Source of the DNA: Tumebacillus avium
GTDB taxonomy: Bacteria > Bacillota > Bacilli > Tumebacillales > Tumebacillaceae
Length of the DNA: 64,000 bases
Reading direction: 5' to 3'
Assembly: GCF_002162355.1 (NCBI RefSeq)
Contig: NZ_CP021434.1
Coordinates: forward strand, 4,828,001 to 4,892,000
In this document: positions 37,721 to 46,295 of the stretch, piece after piece
How positions within the stretch are numbered: position 1 is the stretch's first letter
How the letters are laid out: each line of letters starts with the position of its first letter
Notes under the pieces: model-generated
Databases searched by the model: none
Told to the model about the DNA's origin: nothing
Seen by the model: the letters and a program-made list of their open reading frames with translations, nothing else
Position numbers and translations under genes: made by a program

Positions 37721-38914
37721 ATGGCAAAGAACCGCTTCAAGTTTCTGACATCCGCAGTTGCAACTGCTGCCCTGATTGGTACTCTGGTAAACCCGGCATC
37801 TGCCGCAGAAGGCAGTGCTTTTAAAGATATCTCCGATAGCTATGCAGAAGAAGCAATCATGTTCCTCAACCAATACGAAATTCTGATGGGCGTTTCCGAT
37901 ACTGAGTTCGCTCCGACCCAGAAAATGACCCGTGAACAGTTCGCGACAATGCTGGTAAAAGCACATGCTCCGAACAATGCTCCGAAGCTGAACAAGGCAT
38001 TCGTGGATAACACGAAGCAAACCGAATGGTACTATAACTTTGTACAAACTGCTTTTGATGAAAAGATCATGAGCGGCGTTGGCAAAAACAAGGCTGGCCA
38101 AGACGTGTTTGGCGTGGGCCAGTCGATGACTCGTGAGCAGGCGCTCGTTGCGACTATGAACATGTTCGGCATGACCGACCTCGTTGATCCGGAAGCAACT
38201 CCGGACTTTGACGATGCAGACAAGATCTCGGACTGGGCAAAAGGCTATGTCGCGCTGGCTCAAGAGATGGGCATCGCGTTTGGCACCGGCAATGGCATGT
38301 TCGATCCGCAGGTAGCGACCACTCGTGAGATGGGCGCGCAAATGCTGTTCAAGACCACGATGGAAATCGTCGAGAACGGCACGTTTGTTAACATCGGCTT
38401 TGGCGGCTTTGAAAACGTCGTAGCTGGTCAGGAAACTGCATTTACCGTGTCTGCTGCAACCTTGAACGTTCCGGAAGAAATGGCGCTGCGCTACCGTGCC
38501 ACCTTGGTCGGCAAAGACGGCACTCCGGTTGCGAACCAGACGATCTCCTACCAAACCGAACTGGGCTGGTTGTCCTTCACCACCGACGCTAACGGCGTAG
38601 CATTCTTCGGCCCGGCAGCAGGCTTCAAGCCGGCTGAAATCGGTCTGGAATCGGAAGAAGGCCTCACCACCAACTTCAAGACCACCATGGCAACCGCTGG
38701 CGACTACACGCTGAAAGTTGCGTTTGTTGACGCGACAACCAGCGAAGTGCTGGGCGCTGAGTTCACGAAGGACTTCACCGTAGCTGCGGCTGCAACTACT
38801 GAAACCGGTACTACTGAAACCGGCACTACCGAAACTGGCACCACCGAGACCGGCACTACCGAGACCGGCACTACCGAAACCGGCACTACCGAAACCGGTA
38901 CTGTTGTTGAGTAA
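37721..38914 (+). CDS. S-layer homology surface protein with Thr-Glu-Gly repeat tail
   Basis: 397 aa. The signal peptide covers residues 1-29 (SAA end). Three SLH units at about 30-200 (AFKDISDSYAEEAIMFL with MTREQFATML; a second with MTREQALVATM; DFDDADKISDWAKGYVALA) anchor it to wall polysaccharide. A beta-sandwich of Ig/Big type covers about 225-355 (GKDGTPVANQTISYQT, YTLKVAFVDA). The tail holds seven TETGT units. It is probably a surface display or S-layer-associated protein. Its terminator is directly downstream. Confidence 0.85.
   Translation: MAKNRFKFLTSAVATAALIGTLVNPASAAEGSAFKDISDSYAEEAIMFLNQYEILMGVSDTEFAPTQKMTREQFATMLVKAHAPNNAPKLNKAFVDNTKQTEWYYNFVQTAFDEKIMSGVGKNKAGQDVFGVGQSMTREQALVATMNMFGMTDLVDPEATPDFDDADKISDWAKGYVALAQEMGIAFGTGNGMFDPQVATTREMGAQMLFKTTMEIVENGTFVNIGFGGFENVVAGQETAFTVSAATLNVPEEMALRYRATLVGKDGTPVANQTISYQTELGWLSFTTDANGVAFFGPAAGFKPAEIGLESEEGLTTNFKTTMATAGDYTLKVAFVDATTSEVLGAEFTKDFTVAAAATTETGTTETGTTETGTTETGTTETGTTETGTTETGTVVE
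38798..38902 (+). repeat. Seven tandem 15-bp repeats in the S-layer protein tail
   Basis: Units of the form ACYGARACYGGYACY encode TETGT seven times, with only synonymous differences. This is a low-complexity stalk, probably prone to copy-number change. Confidence 0.9.
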
Positions 38915-38938
38915 TTGACTCACCTATAAGCATGCCAT

Positions 38939-38973
38939 AAACCCGCCCTCCGCGATTGGAGGGTGGGTTTTTT
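38939..38973 (+). terminator. Rho-independent terminator
   Basis: A 13-bp stem AAACCCGCCCTCC / GGAGGGTGGGTTT (one G-T pair), followed by TTT. Confidence 0.85.
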
Positions 38974-39034
38974 CTTGGCTTCGTGCTACTCTATAAGCAC
39001 TGACCATTTTTTCGTTGAGCGGAGGAATTGAGAG

Positions 39035-39832
39035 ATGAAACAAGCTGTACGTATCGCCCTGCTGCAGATGGACATCGCGCTGGGCCAACCCCAGGCCAAC
39101 TTTGCCAAGGCGGCCGAATGGATTGAAAAAGCGGCTGCACACGGCACCGACCTGATCGTATTGCCGGAGATGTGGAACACCGCCTACTCCTTGCAGAACA
39201 TCCGCGACATCGCCGACCAAAACGGGGCCAAGACGCGTGAAGTGATCGGCGGGCTGGCTGCGAAACACGGCGTGAACATCCTCGCCGGATCGGTCGCAGA
39301 TGTGCGCGGGGGCGAGGTGTTCAACACCACGTACCTGTTTGACCGTACCGGCGCTGTCGTTGGCGACTACTCGAAGATTCACCTGTTCCGCCTGATGGAT
39401 GAGGAAAAATACCTGCAGGGCGGCGACGAAGTGGGTCGCTTCTCGCTCGACGGCGTGGAGATCGGGTCGATGATCTGCTACGACCTGCGCTTCCCGGAAC
39501 TGTCCCGCACGCTGTCGCTGTCCGGCGCACAGGTGGTGTTCATCCCGGCCGAATGGCCGCACCCGCGCCTGAACCACTGGCGGCACCTGCAGATCGCCCG
39601 CGCGATCGAGAACCAGATGTTTGTCGTCTCCTGCAACCGCGTCGGTCGCGCTGGGGACACGGAGTTCTTTGGCCACTCGATGGTGATCGACCCGTGGGGC
39701 GAGATCCTGCTGGAAGCGGACGAGGCGGAAGGCATCCACCACGTCACGATCGACCTCGGCATCGTGCCGGAGATCCGCAGCCGGATTCCGATCTTTGAAG
39801 ACCGCCGTCCGGAGCTGTACAAGCAAAAATAG
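39035..39832 (+). CDS. Carbon-nitrogen (nitrilase family) hydrolase
   Basis: 265 aa. The catalytic triad is Glu in IVLPEMWNTAY (about 43), Lys in GDYSKIHLFRL (about 113) and Cys in SMICYDLRFPEL (about 147). The pattern fits omega-amidase/YafV/Nit2-like enzymes, which hydrolyse alpha-ketoglutaramate or related amides in the cytosol, often in methionine salvage. GGAGGAATTGAGAG precedes the ATG. It is monocistronic. Family assignment is firm; the substrate is inferred. Confidence 0.88.
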   Translation: MKQAVRIALLQMDIALGQPQANFAKAAEWIEKAAAHGTDLIVLPEMWNTAYSLQNIRDIADQNGAKTREVIGGLAAKHGVNILAGSVADVRGGEVFNTTYLFDRTGAVVGDYSKIHLFRLMDEEKYLQGGDEVGRFSLDGVEIGSMICYDLRFPELSRTLSLSGAQVVFIPAEWPHPRLNHWRHLQIARAIENQMFVVSCNRVGRAGDTEFFGHSMVIDPWGEILLEADEAEGIHHVTIDLGIVPEIRSRIPIFEDRRPELYKQK

Positions 39833-39920
39833 ACGGTCGCGGAGCACCGAAAGGGACGTGCTTGCATCTTCTAAGGGTAGGGGTTACGTACAATCTTTCC
39901 CCCTGAGAGGAGGCGTCTTC

Positions 39921-40025
39921 ATGGGCACTTTCGGTTACTACACCCGTTGGGCAGTGGTGTTCCTGATCATCTTCGTTCTGTTCTTCCTGCTCGTTCCGGA
40001 ATACTCCGGCGCTGGTGGTTGCTAA
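39921..40025 (+). CDS. Small hydrophobic 34-aa protein, possibly YjcZ-like
   Basis: 34 aa, starting MGTFGYYTRWAVVFLIIFVL, ending in SGAGGC. It has one transmembrane helix (about residues 9-27), with GAGGAGG 9 bases before the ATG and a strong terminator right after the stop, so it is a well-formed monocistronic gene. It resembles the tiny YjcZ-type proteins of spore formers in size and Gly/aromatic make-up, but that match is loose. Confidence 0.65.
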   Translation: MGTFGYYTRWAVVFLIIFVLFFLLVPEYSGAGGC

Positions 40026-40036
40026 TACCACCCTGC

Positions 40037-40072
40037 AAAAGACCTCCCGTGCATCTGCACGGGAGGTCTTTT
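40037..40072 (+). terminator. Rho-independent terminator of the 34-aa protein gene
   Basis: A 17-bp stem AAAAGACCTCCCGTGCA / TGCACGGGAGGTCTTTT with a 2-nt core loop. Confidence 0.9.
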
Positions 40073-40096
40073 GCCTGTTTGGTCCGCTCGTCGTCT

Positions 40097-40261
40097 CTAC
40101 AGCAGGTTGTGCCACTCTTTGTTCTGCGCGATCTCTTCGTAACACTCCGCACACAGCTGGCCAGCCGTGTCGATGTAGTTACGGCGCTCGTAGGACGGCG
40201 TTTCCGGCTCGTAATCGGTTTCGGCTTGACACAATGCACATTGTTCATGGTGTTGAGACAT
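40097..40261 (-). CDS. Small zinc-ribbon-like protein, 54 aa
   Basis: 54 aa with two CxxC knuckles: CALC at residues 8-11 and CAEC at 37-40, which could hold one zinc ion, in an acidic setting. It begins MSQHHEQCALC; GAAAGGAAGG precedes the start. Codon use is GC-rich, like the host. It is divergent from nothing nearby and ends 23 bases from the convergent terminator. The function is unknown. Confidence 0.6.
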   Translation of the reverse strand: MSQHHEQCALCQAETDYEPETPSYERRNYIDTAGQLCAECYEEIAQNKEWHNLL

Positions 40262-40427
40262 GTTGATACCTTCCTTTCATATCTTAAATGTTATTACTGA
40301 TTATACAGAATTCTCCGCAAAAAACAAGCGGAATTTTCTGAAAAATAGGTGAATGATTGGATAACAATTTGTGAAAGCTGCCCTGCCGACCTCAATACTA
40401 TGGTTTGTATTTTCCGCCCAGAGTATG

Positions 40428-40457
40428 CAAAAAAGGGCTGATTGCTCAGCCCTTTTT
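40428..40457 (-). terminator. Terminator of the hemEHY operon
   Basis: AAAAGGGCTGA / TCAGCCCTTTT stem with a 4-nt loop, followed on the minus strand by TTTGC; it overlaps the hemY stop codon. Confidence 0.8.
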
Positions 40458-41912
40458 CAGGTACGAAATCACTTTGTCTGCCGTTGTGATGCCCTGCCCG
40501 ATGCAGTCCGGGATGCCCAGGCCGGTAAAGCCCGCTCCGGCGAAATACACGCCCGGCAGGTCGCGCTCGGCCTGGTCGGTGAACGACTTGACGCGGTCGA
40601 GGTGCCCGACGGTGTACTGTGGCATGGAGCGCTTCCAGCGCGTGACGATGGAGAAGGCCGGGTCGGCCGTCACACCCATCGTGGACTGCAGGTCTTTGCG
40701 CACGCGGCGGATGATCTCCTCATCCGGCTCTTCGACGATCGCTTCATCGCCGCCGCGCCCGACGTAAAAGCGCATCAGCACTTTGCCGTCTTCGGCGGTG
40801 TGCAGCCATTTGCTCGACGTCCAGGTCGCTGCTGTGATCGTGATGCCTTCTTTCTTCGGCACAACGAATCCGCTGGCATCGAGCGGGAAATCGATCGCGC
40901 CTTGGTCAAACGCCAGCACGACGGTCGCGACCGATACGTACGGCACTTGGTTGAGCTGCGTCTTCGCCGCAAAGGAAGCCGGCAGCATGTTTGCCGCTTC
41001 GAAGTTCGGCGTGGTCAGCACCACCGCATCCGCTTCGAGCGCGCTGCCGTCTTGCAGGCGCACCGTGTAGCCGCCTCCCTCCCGCTCTTCCAGCTTCTCG
41101 ACGCGAGTGTTCTTGCGCACTTCGGTGCGCTTGTACGCCGCTTCGATGCTTTCGATCAGGCGGGCCAGACCGGTGCGGAAGGTCAGGAAAACGGAGTTCG
41201 GCAGCGGGCGTGCACCCAGCTCCGGCTTTTTCGGGGCGTTTGCTTGCGCCTTGGCTTCTTGGGCTTGGGCGAGCATGCCGCGGATCAGCGAGCCGTGTTT
41301 TTGTTCCAAGGTCTCGTACTGCGGGAAGGTCGCGCGCATCGAGAGCTTGCGCAGGTCGCCCGCGTAGATGCCGGCCAAGAGCGGCTCGGCGAGGCGGTCG
41401 ACCACTTCGGTGCCGAGTCGGCGCTCAAGGAAAGCGCCAAGCGACTGGTCGCCTTGGTGCGTGCTCTTCGGCTTGATCAGGTCGAGCCCGGCGCGGAGCT
41501 TGCCGCCCCAGGACAGGAGCGTCGTGGTCGCAAACGGCATGAACTGGGTCGGAACGCCGATGTTCAGGCCCTGCGGAATGCGGTGCAGCTTGCCTTGGTG
41601 CAGGATGTAGGTCTTGCGCGCGTTTGGGTTGGTGCCGACCAGTTCCCCGTCGATGCCCAGTTCCCGGCACAGGTTGACCGCTGCCGTCTTGCGGGCCAGA
41701 AAGGAGTCCGGGCCTGCTTCGATGACGAATCCGTCGCGGCGCACAGTCTGCACTTTGCCGCCGAGCTTGTCGTCCGCTTCGAGCAGGATGACTTGCAGAT
41801 CGACGCCCGCTTCGCGCGCTTGTTGTTCAAGGTAGTAGGCGGTGCTCATCCCGGTGATGCCGCCGCCGATGACTACGGCTGTTTTCCCCTGTTGTTGTTC
41901 CATCCGATTCAT
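40446..41912 (-). CDS. hemY: Coproporphyrinogen/protoporphyrinogen oxidase HemY
   Basis: 488 aa FAD enzyme. The dinucleotide site is AVVIGGGITGMSTAYYLE (about 11-28), and the C-terminal flavin motif is GVYFAGAGFTGLGIPDCIGQG (in two parts, about 450-470). In Gram-positive bacteria HemY (CgoX) oxidises coproporphyrinogen III to coproporphyrin III before iron insertion. It is the last gene of hemE-hemH-hemY, with its start overlapping the hemH stop as ATGA. It has the usual family length and ends in a terminator. Confidence 0.93.
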   Translation of the reverse strand: MNRMEQQQGKTAVVIGGGITGMSTAYYLEQQAREAGVDLQVILLEADDKLGGKVQTVRRDGFVIEAGPDSFLARKTAAVNLCRELGIDGELVGTNPNARKTYILHQGKLHRIPQGLNIGVPTQFMPFATTTLLSWGGKLRAGLDLIKPKSTHQGDQSLGAFLERRLGTEVVDRLAEPLLAGIYAGDLRKLSMRATFPQYETLEQKHGSLIRGMLAQAQEAKAQANAPKKPELGARPLPNSVFLTFRTGLARLIESIEAAYKRTEVRKNTRVEKLEEREGGGYTVRLQDGSALEADAVVLTTPNFEAANMLPASFAAKTQLNQVPYVSVATVVLAFDQGAIDFPLDASGFVVPKKEGITITAATWTSSKWLHTAEDGKVLMRFYVGRGGDEAIVEEPDEEIIRRVRKDLQSTMGVTADPAFSIVTRWKRSMPQYTVGHLDRVKSFTDQAERDLPGVYFAGAGFTGLGIPDCIGQGITTADKVISYLKKG

Positions 41913-42844
41913 CCCTTTTTGGCTTGTTCGAGCACGGCGGTCGCGACCGCTCGCAGGAAGAGCGGTTCATCGTTGGGGCTAGCCACGCGCACCAGCTTCA
42001 TGCCGAGTTCGTCAGCCAGTTGTTTGGCTTCGATGTCGATGTCATATTGCACTTCGAGGTGGTCCGAAACAAAGCCGACCGGGCAGATGACGATCGACCG
42101 CACACCTTTCTCATGCTGATCGCGAATGACGTCGAGGATGTCCGGCCCCAGCCACGGCTCCGGGGTGCGGCCGGCGCTTTGCCAGCCGGTGAACCAGTTG
42201 CTGTGGCCGATCTGCTCCGTCACAGCACGCCCGGTCTCTTCGATCTGCCGCGGGTACGGGTCGCCCATCTGCAAAATGCGCTCCGGCAGCGAATGCGCCG
42301 TGAAGACGACCGGAACGGACGCGCGCTCTGCGGCCGGAATTGCGGCGAGAGCGGCTTCGACCCGCTTGGCGGTGGAGTCGATGAACAGCGGCTGGACGTG
42401 CCAGCTTTCCACATAAGCGATCTGCGCAGGTCCACCCCATTTGTCACGAGCTTCTTCTGCGCTTTTGATGTAGGTGGCGATGCTCATCGTCGAGTAGTGC
42501 GGAGCCCAGACGACACCAACCACCTCGGTGATGCCGTCTTGAACCATCTTCTGCACGGTCTCTTCGATGAACGGATGGGCGTGCTTCATACCGGTGTAGA
42601 CGCGGTATTCGGCGTCCGGGTTCAGTTCGTTAAGCGTGCGTTCCAGGCCTTGCGCCTGCGCCGCTGTGATCTCGTTGAGCGGCGAAAGTCCGCCGATCGC
42701 TTCATAGCGCTCGATCAGCTCCTGGAGCTGGTGCGGCTCCGGCTTGCGACCGCGGCGGATGTGGGTGTAATACGGCTCGATCTCTGCGACGGAGGACGGA
42801 GTGCCGTACGCCATCGCCAAGATCCCGATCACCAGCTTGCTCAT
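41909..42844 (-). CDS. hemH: Ferrochelatase HemH (coproporphyrin ferrochelatase)
   Basis: 311 aa, the usual size for Gram-positive HemH (CpfC). It inserts Fe(II) into coproporphyrin III. Visible segments are AYGTPSSVAEIEPYYTHIRRG (in two parts, about 13-33), the metal-site His in VVFTAHSLPERIL (about 178-190), and the late Glu in VICPVGFVSDHLEVQYDIDIEA (in two parts, about 255-276). It overlaps both hemE and hemY by ATGA, so the three are tightly coupled. Confidence 0.94.
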   Translation of the reverse strand: MSKLVIGILAMAYGTPSSVAEIEPYYTHIRRGRKPEPHQLQELIERYEAIGGLSPLNEITAAQAQGLERTLNELNPDAEYRVYTGMKHAHPFIEETVQKMVQDGITEVVGVVWAPHYSTMSIATYIKSAEEARDKWGGPAQIAYVESWHVQPLFIDSTAKRVEAALAAIPAAERASVPVVFTAHSLPERILQMGDPYPRQIEETGRAVTEQIGHSNWFTGWQSAGRTPEPWLGPDILDVIRDQHEKGVRSIVICPVGFVSDHLEVQYDIDIEAKQLADELGMKLVRVASPNDEPLFLRAVATAVLEQAKKG

Positions 42845-43884
42845 CCGCGCAGCCTCCCTGCCGAGTATTCATGGATAAACGCGGTCAGCTTGGTCACAAC
42901 ATCTTCCGGCGCTTCCGGGAACAGGCCATGGCCGAGGTTGAACACATAGCCGCCTCCGTGCTGAAGGCCAAGGTCGATGATGCGCTTGACTTCTTCTTGC
43001 AGCACTTCAAACGGTGCCAGCAGGTAGACCGGGTCGAGGTTGCCTTGCAGGGCAAATTTATCGCCGACACGCTCGCTCGCCAGGTTCAGCGGCACGCGCC
43101 AGTCGACGCCAATCACGTCGATCGGCAGCTCTTTCCACAGGTTGAGCAGATGGCCGGTGTTGACGCCAAAGTAAATTTTCGGAACCGGCACTTCGCGCAA
43201 GCCTTCGAAGATGCGCTTCATGGTCGGGAACACGTAGTATTCGTAGTCGCGCGGGGACAGTGCGCCGATCCAGGAGTCGAAGATCTGGATGGCTTGGGTG
43301 CCGGCTGCGACTTGAGCTTTCATATAGGTGATGACCATGTCGCCGAGCTTGTCCATCAGGGCAAACCATACATCCGGCGCTGCGTACATCATTTGCTTGG
43401 TCTTGTGGTATTCGCGGGACGGACGGCCTTCGACCATGTAGGACGCGAGGGTAAACGGTGCGCCTGCGAAGCCGATCAGCGGCACTTTCAGTTCGCCCCG
43501 CAGGATGCGGATCGTTTCCATCGTATTCGGCAGGTCTTCTTCCGCTTCGAGCGGGCGGAGCGCCTGGACGTCGGCCAGCTTGCGGATCGGGTTGTCGATC
43601 ACTGGGCCCACGCCTGCGACGATGTCCACGTCTACGCCCATCGGCTTGACCGGGATCATGATGTCGGAGTACAGGATTGCAGCGTCGACGTTGTGGTCGC
43701 GCACTGGGGAGATCGTCACTTCGGCGCAGAGGTCCGGGATCTCGCAGATCTGCATCAGGGAGTGTTTTTCTTTGATCTTGCGGTAGGACGCTTGGTAGCG
43801 GCCGGCTTGGCGCATGTACCAGACCGGCACATGGTCCACTTTCTCGTTGCGAATCGCTCGCAGGAAGGTATCGTTAAAGGTCAT
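42841..43884 (-). CDS. hemE: Uroporphyrinogen decarboxylase HemE
   Basis: 347 aa. It decarboxylates uroporphyrinogen III to coproporphyrinogen III, the first step shown in this operon. Signatures are VPVWYMRQAGRYQ (about 19-31) and the second family motif in PLIGFAGAPFTLASYMVEG (about 137-155), with GHGLFPEAP near the C-terminus. It is first in hemEHY. Family length is normal. Confidence 0.95.
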   Translation of the reverse strand: MTFNDTFLRAIRNEKVDHVPVWYMRQAGRYQASYRKIKEKHSLMQICEIPDLCAEVTISPVRDHNVDAAILYSDIMIPVKPMGVDVDIVAGVGPVIDNPIRKLADVQALRPLEAEEDLPNTMETIRILRGELKVPLIGFAGAPFTLASYMVEGRPSREYHKTKQMMYAAPDVWFALMDKLGDMVITYMKAQVAAGTQAIQIFDSWIGALSPRDYEYYVFPTMKRIFEGLREVPVPKIYFGVNTGHLLNLWKELPIDVIGVDWRVPLNLASERVGDKFALQGNLDPVYLLAPFEVLQEEVKRIIDLGLQHGGGYVFNLGHGLFPEAPEDVVTKLTAFIHEYSAGRLRG

Positions 43885-44003
43885 TTGTAGTCACCCAGTT
43901 TCATGAGAGATATGTATGTAGATAAAGAAACAGCATAATTTGGTCATTGTCATTCTAGCGCAAGTGTCTGGGAGAATCAAATGAAGGAATTGTGTCACAA
44001 CAG

Positions 44004-44041
44004 AAACGGACACCCTTAGAGTTACAGGGTGCCCGTTTTTT
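44004..44041. terminator. Terminator downstream of rocA
   Basis: A hairpin AAACGGACACCCT / AGGGTGCCCGTTT between hemE's upstream DNA and the rocA stop; it faces rocA transcription. Confidence 0.7.
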
Positions 44042-44057
44042 GGAAAGTTATGTGAGA

Positions 44058-45611
44058 TTAGTAGCGCTCCACCACGAGTTTTGCCTGGGTGAATTGCAGC
44101 AGGTAGTCGTAACCGCCCGCTTTGGAGTCGGTGCCGGACATGTTGAAACCGCCGAACGGTTGCACGCCAACGAGCGCGCCGGTGATCTTGCGGTTGAAGT
44201 ACAGGTTGCCGACATGGAACTGTTCACGAGCTTTTGCCAGGTTGAAGCGGTCGTTGGAGTACACGCCGCCAGTCAGGCCAAACTCGGTGGAGTTCGCGAT
44301 TTCCAGTGCATCGTCGAAGTCTTTTGCTTTGATCACGGCGAGTACCGGGCCAAAGATTTCTTCTTGTGCGACGCGCGCGTTGCGGCCGTCAACGTCAGCG
44401 ATAACGGTCGGCTGGATGAAGAAGCCGTTGCCTTCTGCTTTGCCGCCGCCAACGAGGACGCGGCCTTCGCCTTTGCCGATCTCGATGTAGTTGAGGATGT
44501 TGTTGTATGCGGCTTCGTCCACAACCGGGCCGAGGCCGATGTTGTATTCGTGGGACGGACCAACGGTCAGTTGCTTGGTCATCTCAACAACATGGTTCAG
44601 CACTTCATCATAGAGGTCCTCGTGAATGATCGCACGGGAGCAGGCGGAGCACTTCTGGCCGGAGAAGCCAAACGCGGAAGTGACGATCGCTTGTGCAGCT
44701 TCTTTGGCGTTGACGCCTTTGTCAACAACCAGAGCGTCTTTGCCGCCCATTTCTGCGATGACGCGCTTGAGCCAGATCTGGCCCTTTTGTACTTTTGCAG
44801 CGCGCTCGTAGATGCGGATGCCGACTTCTTTGGAACCGGTGAAGGAGATGAAACGGGTCTTCGGGTGGTCGACGAGGTAGTCGCCGATCACAGCGCCGGA
44901 GCCCGGAACGTAGTTGACAACGCCAGCCGGGAGACCCGCTTCTTCGAGCAGCTCAACGAATTTCGCTGCGATGACCGGAGTTGGGGTCGCCGGCTTCAGC
45001 ACGACGGTGTTGCCTGCAACAACTGCTGCAGCGGTCATGCCTGCCATGATCGCCAGCGGGAAGTTCCACGGCGGGATGACGATGCCGACACCCAGCGGGA
45101 TGTAGGACAGTTCGTTGTCTTCGCCTTCGATGCGGGTGAGGTTTTGGTCTTCTGCGAGGCGGACCATCTCACGAGCGTAGAACTCGAGGAAGTCGATCGC
45201 TTCTGCGGTGTCCGCATCTGCTTCGCCCCAGTTTTTGCCTGCTTCGTACACGAGCCAGGAGGAGAACTCGTCTTTGCGGCGGCGCATGATCGCCGATGCG
45301 CGGAGCAGCACGCGAGCGCGCTCTTTCGCCGGGACGGTTTTCCACCAGTCAAAAGTGGTCAGTGCTGCCTGCATCGCTTCTTCAGCGTGCGACTGGTCAG
45401 CTTTGGCAACGCGGCCGATCACCTGGTCTTTGTTGGACGGGTTGATCGAAACGGATTTGCCTTCGGTGGAGATGCGCTTGCCGTTGATCACGAGATCGTA
45501 GTCGCGGCCCAGTTGGGATGCGACGAGGTCGAGTGCAGCTTCCATCGAACGTTTACGCTCAGGATTGCTGTAATCGCTAAATGGTTCGTTTTTGAAAACG
45601 TTAACGCCCAT
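44058..45611 (-). CDS. rocA: L-glutamate gamma-semialdehyde (1-pyrroline-5-carboxylate) dehydrogenase
   Basis: 517 aa from the ATG at 45611, which has GGGGGAATTGAAG upstream; an ATG at 45626 is the alternative. It oxidises glutamate semialdehyde to glutamate with NAD. Visible: [13 protein letters not shown] (about 170), the NAD site FTGSKEVG (about 250), catalytic Glu in [12 protein letters not shown] (about 285) and catalytic Cys in [13 protein letters not shown] (about 320). It works after proline dehydrogenase, encoded divergently nearby, in proline breakdown. Confidence 0.95.
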   Translation of the reverse strand: MGVNVFKNEPFSDYSNPERKRSMEAALDLVASQLGRDYDLVINGKRISTEGKSVSINPSNKDQVIGRVAKADQSHAEEAMQAALTTFDWWKTVPAKERARVLLRASAIMRRRKDEFSSWLVYEAGKNWGEADADTAEAIDFLEFYAREMVRLAEDQNLTRIEGEDNELSYIPLGVGIVIPPWNFPLAIMAGMTAAAVVAGNTVVLKPATPTPVIAAKFVELLEEAGLPAGVVNYVPGSGAVIGDYLVDHPKTRFISFTGSKEVGIRIYERAAKVQKGQIWLKRVIAEMGGKDALVVDKGVNAKEAAQAIVTSAFGFSGQKCSACSRAIIHEDLYDEVLNHVVEMTKQLTVGPSHEYNIGLGPVVDEAAYNNILNYIEIGKGEGRVLVGGGKAEGNGFFIQPTVIADVDGRNARVAQEEIFGPVLAVIKAKDFDDALEIANSTEFGLTGGVYSNDRFNLAKAREQFHVGNLYFNRKITGALVGVQPFGGFNMSGTDSKAGGYDYLLQFTQAKLVVERY

Positions 45612-45714
45612 CTTCAATTCCCCCATATGTATGTATTGGTGGTTTCATTCCATTAGTAATTGTATCGGAGTTGAATGGGGGAAGCAAGTTTTTGCTTTCC
45701 CCCGTTGATGTGAA

Positions 45715-46116
45715 TTAGAAGATAATAGGAAATACGACGGGCGGTGCCGGGTAGGGATAGAACGGCGGCGGCACTGGCGGGAACAGGGGCGGAAATGGTC
45801 CGTAGACCGGTGGAAAAAGCGGCGGGATCGGCGCCGGGAAAAATCTTGCGGAACCGGTGAGCCGAAGCTGGGCTTGGGCATCAGGACTTTGGTAAATGTC
45901 TGTGGGATGCGGGTGGTTGTAGAGTTCGGCCGGGTTCTGGATGAAGTGGTCGGGGTATGGGACTTCGTAATAGGTCGGATATGCGCTTGGCTGCAGTGGA
46001 AATTGCAACGGCTGCGCGACAAGATGCGGGTTGGCAATGATCACGGGCGGCACCGCGCCAGGCGGCGTGGTGATGACAGGCCCGGTCAGGACGGCGTGAC
46101 GGTGGCGTTTGCTCAT
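45715..46116 (-). CDS. Proline-rich, probable spore-coat-like protein
   Basis: 133 aa from the ATG at 46116 (GGGAGA upstream). It is extremely rich in Pro, Tyr, Phe and Ala (YPTYYEVPYPDHF; FPPVYGPFPPLFPPVPPPF), with a basic His/Arg start (SKRHRHAV). There is no signal peptide and no globular domain. Such composition is seen in inner and outer coat proteins of spores (CotD-like), but this is composition only. It sits between the two proline-degradation genes. Confidence 0.55.
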   Translation of the reverse strand: MSKRHRHAVLTGPVITTPPGAVPPVIIANPHLVAQPLQFPLQPSAYPTYYEVPYPDHFIQNPAELYNHPHPTDIYQSPDAQAQLRLTGSARFFPAPIPPLFPPVYGPFPPLFPPVPPPFYPYPAPPVVFPIIF

Positions 46117-46295
46117 CGGGCTGATCTCCCTTCGGAAAGGCATTTATCTCGGGACACCCATACAATATGTGACTGCTGTCCAACTCGACACAGAATCGAC
46201 AAATCTTGCTTTACGTTGCGGATTTTGTGCTATACTATTTGAGAACTATTGGTTAGATATGTTTATAACCTTTTGAAAAAGTGGGGTCGATTCGA

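Noticed and set aside
38798..38902. Possible CRISPR-like array
   Set aside because: The units are contiguous 15-mers in a coding frame with no spacers; they encode TETGT.
40371..42119. 582-aa plus-strand open frame
   Set aside because: Antisense to hemY and hemH, which have full family motifs and ATGA coupling.
43992..45656. 554-aa plus-strand open frame
   Set aside because: Antisense to rocA; no domain is recognisable, while rocA has its catalytic Cys and Glu.
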